A stretch of 64,000 nucleotides of DNA, taken from the NCBI GenBank assembly GCA_001839685.1, contig MLAK01001149.1:7474-71473 (forward strand), given 5' to 3'. A model generated the notes under the pieces. It did not search any database and was not told where the DNA came from. It saw nothing but the letters and a program-made list of their open reading frames with translations. The DNA is from Tritrichomonas foetus. Taxonomy: Eukaryota; Parabasalia; Tritrichomonadida; Tritrichomonadidae. Of this stretch, positions 58,965 to 64,000 are shown piece after piece. A program made the translations under genes and the position numbers. Each line of letters opens with the position of its first letter. The stretch's first letter is position 1.

Positions 58965-59975
58965 TCAAAATATGTAGTCTCCATTGGCATCAATAACTTT
59001 TTTCAGTCTATTTTGCCATTCTGCAAAAACTGAAAACAAAGTTTCCGATGGAATTTCATTGAAAATTTGGACTATTGTTTGAATCAAATGGCTTGGTGAT
59101 TCAAAAACAATTCCTTTAGCTTTTTCTTTAATAGTTCCAAATAAAAAAAAGTCGCTAGGCGCCAAATCAGGTGAATATGCCGGATGTGGAACTGATTCTA
59201 GTGAGTTTTCATTTATATATTTTTTGACAATTTTTGCCACATGAGGCTTTGCATTGTCATAATGAACAAATAATTTTTTATAATTATTCGAGTTTTTAAA
59301 CTCAACAATTTTTGACATAATGGCTGTAATATAATATGCAGCATTAAACTTTTCATTTGGCGGCAAAACATCAATATGAATTATCCCATGAGGGTTCCAA
59401 AATACAGTCACCATAAATTTAGTGATCTGAAACCCTGGATTTTGAATAGTTGGGATTACTGAGTTTTCAGGAATCCATTGTGTATTGAAATCAGTCTTGG
59501 AATAAAACCAAGACTCATCTCCTGTTATTAAAAAGGTGAAATTAGTTTTTTGTTCTGCATTCAAAATTTTAAGAAGTTTTTTTGCCAATAAAACTCTATT
59601 GGCCTTTTGATTTTCTGTTAGAATATGTGGCACCCATCGAAGATGCACATGTTTATACATTAATTTTGATGTTAAACGATCATAAATTGTCGATTTTGGT
59701 TCACCTAAAACATTAGCAATATATCGACACGATGAATGTGGAAATTCGGTTAAAACATCTAAAATTTTCCAGTCAAGAATATCATAACTTTGGCACTTTT
59801 TCTCTTTTTTCACAGGCTGTGTGTTTTGACTTCTGTTCAGTTCTGCCATGACTCGGTAGATTTGTCTTTGAGACAAACATTTTTCTTTCAAGACACTCTT
59901 CATTTCTTCATATATTTCTTTGCCCCTTTTTCCTTCAAGCTGCAGAAAAGTTATGATTGAATGTTGATCAATCAT
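58965..59975 (-). CDS. mariner transposase (DD34D)
   Basis: 336 residues, intact. The N-terminal 110 residues hold two helix-turn-helix units (GKEIYEEMKSVLKEKCLSQR and SCRYIANVLGEPKSTIYDRL) that bind the terminal repeats. WVPHILTENQK is the conserved linker motif. The catalytic triad is Asp153 in TGDESWF, Asp240 in VHYDNAKPH and Asp275 in SPDLAPSDFFLF, with 34 residues between the last two: the mariner DD34D signature. It cuts and reinserts the element at TA sites. ATG at 59975, stop TGA at 58965. About 200 bp separate the ATG from the right TIR and 48 bp lie between the stop and the left TIR. No defect is visible, so the copy may be active. Confidence 0.97.
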   Translation of the reverse strand: MIDQHSIITFLQLEGKRGKEIYEEMKSVLKEKCLSQRQIYRVMAELNRSQNTQPVKKEKKCQSYDILDWKILDVLTEFPHSSCRYIANVLGEPKSTIYDRLTSKLMYKHVHLRWVPHILTENQKANRVLLAKKLLKILNAEQKTNFTFLITGDESWFYSKTDFNTQWIPENSVIPTIQNPGFQITKFMVTVFWNPHGIIHIDVLPPNEKFNAAYYITAIMSKIVEFKNSNNYKKLFVHYDNAKPHVAKIVKKYINENSLESVPHPAYSPDLAPSDFFLFGTIKEKAKGIVFESPSHLIQTIVQIFNEIPSETLFSVFAEWQNRLKKVIDANGDYIF

Positions 59976-60150
59976 TTTTTAATAAACGTGCATCGTGTAC
60001 GTTTATAAATTATTCTTTTTTTTTATGAAAAAGATTCTTTATCTCTATTTTCAGTCAAGAGAAAAAAAAATTGTTTTCAAAATTTTTATGTTAACATTGC
60101 ATAGTTTATTATTTATAAATATAATGTATTGATTTCACTTCTAATGTGGG

Positions 60151-60178
60151 TAGTGACATCACGCCTCCGGACACCCTA
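60151..60178. repeat. mariner right terminal inverted repeat
   Basis: 28 bp: TAGTGACATCAC, then GCCT, then CCGGACACCCTA. The reverse complement matches the left TIR at 24 of 28 positions. Confidence 0.93.
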
Positions 60179-63100
60179 TAATTATTTGATTGTCTATTTT
60201 CTTTGCATAAATATAGTGAAATACTATCAACAACAAAATACTGAAAATGTAAGTAGCTTTTTTTCTTTTCTTCATAATATAGACTTCTGCAAGTTGTCAT
60301 TGGAGATATTGATCTGATAATATTATCAAATATAATTTGTAACTCTACCATGTCGATAATAGATAAATATATATTCAGTGGACCAGTTTCAATTGATATA
60401 TCATGTCCATTTTTTAGAGTTAACTTTGCAGAAAAATCAGATAAAACTGGTAAAAATTTGACTCTGCTTTGAATTGCAGAAAAGTATATATTAGAAACCT
60501 TCACAAATAATTCTAATGAACCATTATTAGAATTCATAATTAAATCCAGAGACATAGTAAGATCATGCTCTTTAAATAAAACATCATCAGGAAAAGGGAA
60601 ATGTAAGTTAACATCATGAAGAATACATTGAATCATTGGAAAATCGTTGAAATTTGTCTGGTTTGAATCTGGTTTGATTACATCTTTTAGGGATAAAAAC
60701 CAAGATTTAAAAGATTTATAAAAACTAATATATTGTATAATTTTTTCTATATCAAGGAAAATATCAAATTGAGAAAAATGAATTGTTATATAATTATTAT
60801 CGAAACAAATTTGAATAAAATGAGTTGGGTCGCAAAGAACAGTTTGATGAATTATATTAGATTTGATTTTCCCAAGTTTAAAATGAAAAGATTGCTTAAT
60901 TTTATCAAAAGTAACATCTTGTAGAATGATAGAACCAAAATCACTTTCTTGAAATGTAAAAGAGTTTAATTTGAAATGTAAAATAAATGATGTGTCCGAT
61001 TCATTTTCTTTAGAAAGTGAATTGTTGACAGATTTATTTATTACATATGCTTTACATGCTTGAGTTATTTGAAAATAAAGTTTATGTGTAAATTCAAGAT
61101 TAATATTGTCTACTTGAAAATTTAATTCATTTTCTTTCAAAATGATATAATTTTGTTGAGCAAGAAAATAATCACTAGAAATCAATGGAATGTTAATCAT
61201 AATCAATGAATTCGAAGGTATATAAGAAATTTTATTGTCATGTGAATTTAGAAATAGGCTTGTAACAGATTCCTTAATGCTGATGGTTTTGATCTTAATA
61301 TCATATCTGGTCATATCAATACTCTTTTTATTTTGGAATTCACTATTCTTACTATTATTTTGTGAACGAAAAATATCCTTCAGGTTATAAAGAAACACAA
61401 AATTATCAGGTGAAGTTAAAACATCAATCAATTTTATATTGATTTTGTTCTTGTTGCCATTTTTTAGATAAAGAAAATTGGAAATAGTAAACAATTAGTC
61501 AATAAAAATTTGGTCAATGATAATATTGGTGCATATTTGATTAGAAATTTCTAAATGTGAATTGGATAGAACCATTAAACGATTAGCATAACTGATCTTG
61601 ATTCTATTTACTTTTACAGTAATAAGATTCTGTAAGTCATCTTCTTTGTTTACAACATATGAACTTGGATTTATGTGACTGTTTTGTCTGTGCTGATCAT
61701 TTGTAAAGTACTGGACGATACATAAATCACTATATGAAAAATTAATAAATATACAATCTAAATTAAATGAAAAAATATTCTTTTTGTCTTGACTGCAATA
61801 TAAAATCTCAATATTTTTACTAACATTTAGTATTATTTTATCATTTGAGTTTCTAATCTCACATGAATTCAAAATAATTTTAATATATTCACCAGCTATT
61901 AGTTCAAGTTCTCCACAATTGATAAAATAATTATTTTTCATGTTATATATAATATTATGGGAAATAATTCGAATTTCATTATTGTTTTCATTTTGGGGCT
62001 GTTCTTCCATATTATCTGTTTTCTCTGAAATAAAATAGGCTTCATATAAAGAAAATAACTTTGATGATATCCAAAAAGAATCATCTAAAAATTGATAAAA
62101 CTCATTTGAATCTAAATTAATATGAATTGAATTAGCAGTGAAAACTGACCATTTGTCAAAAGTAAGAGAAGGAATACAAACAAGTTCATTTTGATTAGAC
62201 ATGATTTTAAAATGTTTCAATCTCATTTTTGGATTTAATTCTATTTCATACAAGTTTAATAGTAACAAAGAATACCCAGTATTGAAATTCACAGAGATAT
62301 CGGAACAATTCGCCGTGATTTGATGCGAGCTATAAGTTTTTGTATTTTTATTTGTTTTCAATTCCTTTAATGATTTTAAAAGACTTGAGCATTTATCAAT
62401 TACCAAATTATCAACATTTATATTCACATCGAAAATATAGAGATTGGTTTGAATATCATCAACATAATAATATTCGTTAATACATCCTTTTGTAAATGAT
62501 TTAATGGAACATTTTTGGAATATTATTAAATTATCAATTATAAAATCACCTAAAAATATCTTCATTTTAAAATTTATTATTTTATTCGTAGAATCTTTCG
62601 AATAATTTTTGATTTCTATTTTATGAATTTCCCCATGAAATGAATGAAATTCATCTACCGAATATTTTGCATTGATTCCATTTAATATTACTTTAAATTG
62701 TTTTGAAATATTAGGATTTATTGCTTGGAGATAGTTATTTGTATTACTACTTTTGACTTGCTTTTGATTATTTGGAGAAACTATGAAAGAAAAATAATGG
62801 ATTAATGTTTTTAAAAACTCATGATTTAAATCAACATACAATTTGGCTAATATTAAAGAAATTGGTTCATTTTTTGATGAAAAATATAATTGAAGTATAT
62901 TTGGAAAATTATCATCAACACGTACGATATGCTTTTTAGTAACTTCATTAAAGATATTGAATTCATTAAGTAAAAAATTAATTATAAATGCATTTTTGTC
63001 ACTCGTAAAATTGAAATAAAAGTTGTTTGTAACAAAATGAACCAATGTATGAATCTTAAATGAAATCGCTTGGATTTTGAAAACCAACTGGAATGAATCT

Positions 63101-64000
63101 TTCTGAAAGAAAACAGTATCATCTGAAGTTAATGTTTTAATTTCACTTTCTCTTAATTTAATTAATCTTTTTCTTTGGTGATCAATTGCTAAAGCATATT
63201 GCAATAATAAAAAAGTTAAATCTTCTCCATATTTTTTAATTGATTTATTCACAAAACTTTTTATCATAAGTGATTTTAGATATTTTTGGGTAAATTTATT
63301 TCTTTTTTTCAAAAACAAAATTGCTTTTTTAATTCTAAAATTATGAGGTCTTCGAATTTTTAAGGCACATCGATAAAAGTAATGCCACATTTTTTCATAA
63401 TTGGAATTTTTTGGCCGAATGCACATCACAAATTTTTGACGAAGTTTTATTTTTGTAATTTGTTTACAAATTAACCAAAAATATTCAAATTGCGTATGAT
63501 TGATTTCTAAAAAGATTGGATCAAAATTAAGTCTAAAAATATTTAAGAATTTGGCATTTTTTGAACGTTCATGAATAACATCAAATGAAAAAGTACTTGG
63601 AAACAGAAAGTTATATTTATTTTGGTAATCATTTGAAACTGATTCATGTGAATTTGGAAAAAATGACAATGAAAATGATTTCATTAAAATTCTTTTGCAT
63701 AAAACTTCAGGATTTTCTTTCAGGAAAATCATTTTTCCATTTTCATCTGATGTAAACATTGTAAATTTTTCAATAAACAATACAAAAAGGCATTTTTGAT
63801 TTTCTAACGGAATTTCTATTTTAATTGTAATATTTTCAATATCAATTCTGGCATTATCACAGATTTTTTCCATCCAGCTGTTCCATGCATGATGCTTTTC
63901 AGATTTTGAAGCTTCTTTTTCATCAGCAATTGATTTGAGAAGACTTGCTATAGAATTTATTTCAACTTTATATAAAACATCCCAATCAGGTTTTGCGAGT
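60179..64000 (-). pseudogene. VPS13/chorein-like protein, N-terminal part, with in-frame stop
   Basis: The frame enters from beyond the right edge and runs to the mariner edge. It contains one stop, TAA at 61495-61497. Just inside the window, ARIDIENITIKIEIPLENQK then LFVLFIEKFTMFTSDENG correspond to the chorein_N core (N-hydrophobic-x-I-x-x-x-H/I-x-R-x-E...), and WHYFYRCALKIRRPHNFRIK, then DLTFLLLQYALAIDHQRKRL, to the helical W-x-Y/F-A ... L-E-x-x-L-x-x-x-x-x-x-x-R segment that follows in VPS13. VPS13 proteins bridge membranes at contact sites and move lipids along a hydrophobic groove of repeating beta units, which suits the composition. About 100 residues of N-terminus lie outside. After the mariner boundary the reading ends in transposon sequence at 60109. 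Confidence 0.75.

Larger units (their letters stand above)
58889..60178 (-). mobile_element. mariner transposon, Tvmar-like
   Basis: 1290 bp. Terminal inverted repeats of 28 bp (24 of 28 identical) frame the element, both beginning TAGGGTGTCCGG. It is flanked by a TA duplication (58887-58888 and 60179-60180). One intact transposase gene fills it (58965-59975, minus). Size, TIR length and DD34D catalytic triad agree with the mariner family described in Trichomonas (about 1.3 kb). The intact ORF, good TIRs and the clean target site indicate recent insertion. Because the ends are TATA, the exact boundary could shift by 2 bp. Confidence 0.95.

Noticed and set aside
60109..60178. Natural C-terminus of the VPS13-like N-terminal half
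   Set aside because: The last 20-odd codons are mariner end sequence, so the stop at 60109 belongs to the transposon.

Overview
The window reads as nuclear DNA of a parabasalid flagellate, most likely a trichomonad close to Tritrichomonas or Trichomonas. Intergenic DNA is very AT-rich, genes are long and almost all intronless, and short 5' leaders often carry a TCAYW initiator-like element (family knowledge: the trichomonad Inr is TCA+1Y[T/A]). Ubiquitin carries the unusual His at position 12, and a DD34D mariner resembling the Trichomonas mariner family is present. The species call is inference.

Layout. 1-998: a repeat-rich minus-strand gene running off the left edge, hidden from simple ORF calling by unresolved bases. 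1.6-6.9 kb: a 1749-aa alpha-solenoid protein. 7.3-8.5 kb: a small MGC-type Smr-domain protein and a frame-broken ORF. 8.6-20.5 kb: an LRR/coiled-coil protein, an exportin-1-like karyopherin, and divergently a HEATR5/Laa1-like solenoid. 21.1 kb: Rab geranylgeranyltransferase alpha. 22.1-23.6 kb: gene debris (surface-protein tail, Sel1 repeats). 23.9-30.0 kb: a polytopic membrane protein, an ankyrin protein, a trichomonad-type winged-helix-like protein, and a small acidic protein whose gene is split by two introns of 25 and 26 nt. 30.8-33.4 kb: ribosomal protein uL14, SNU13, and a thioredoxin-fold ER protein without CXXC. 34.8-38.8 kb: copine, an 11-unit 19-bp tandem array, and an RCC1-like protein. 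40.3-45.2 kb: GAPDH, TAF7, an unknown helical protein. 45.8-55.0 kb: a protein kinase with helical tail, a coiled-coil protein, diubiquitin, an ABC half-transporter. 55.3-64.0 kb: a VPS13/chorein-type lipid-transfer gene broken by a 1290-bp mariner and by one in-frame stop.

The genes do not form a pathway; this is a normal gene-dense chromosomal stretch with housekeeping functions (nuclear transport, prenylation and membrane traffic, splicing, translation, TFIID, glycolysis). The most notable points are: (1) the mariner insertion in the VPS13-like gene, where removal of the element and one TA copy restores the reading frame exactly; (2) the two very short introns sharing a TTCTAAY...CAG 3' end; (3) a recurring GGTCAA motif ahead of many genes; (4) strong RNA-type hairpins in intergenic DNA, including an 18-bp stem at 1140-1184 and a 15-bp stem at 51840-51892. 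I saw no tRNA, rRNA or CRISPR.
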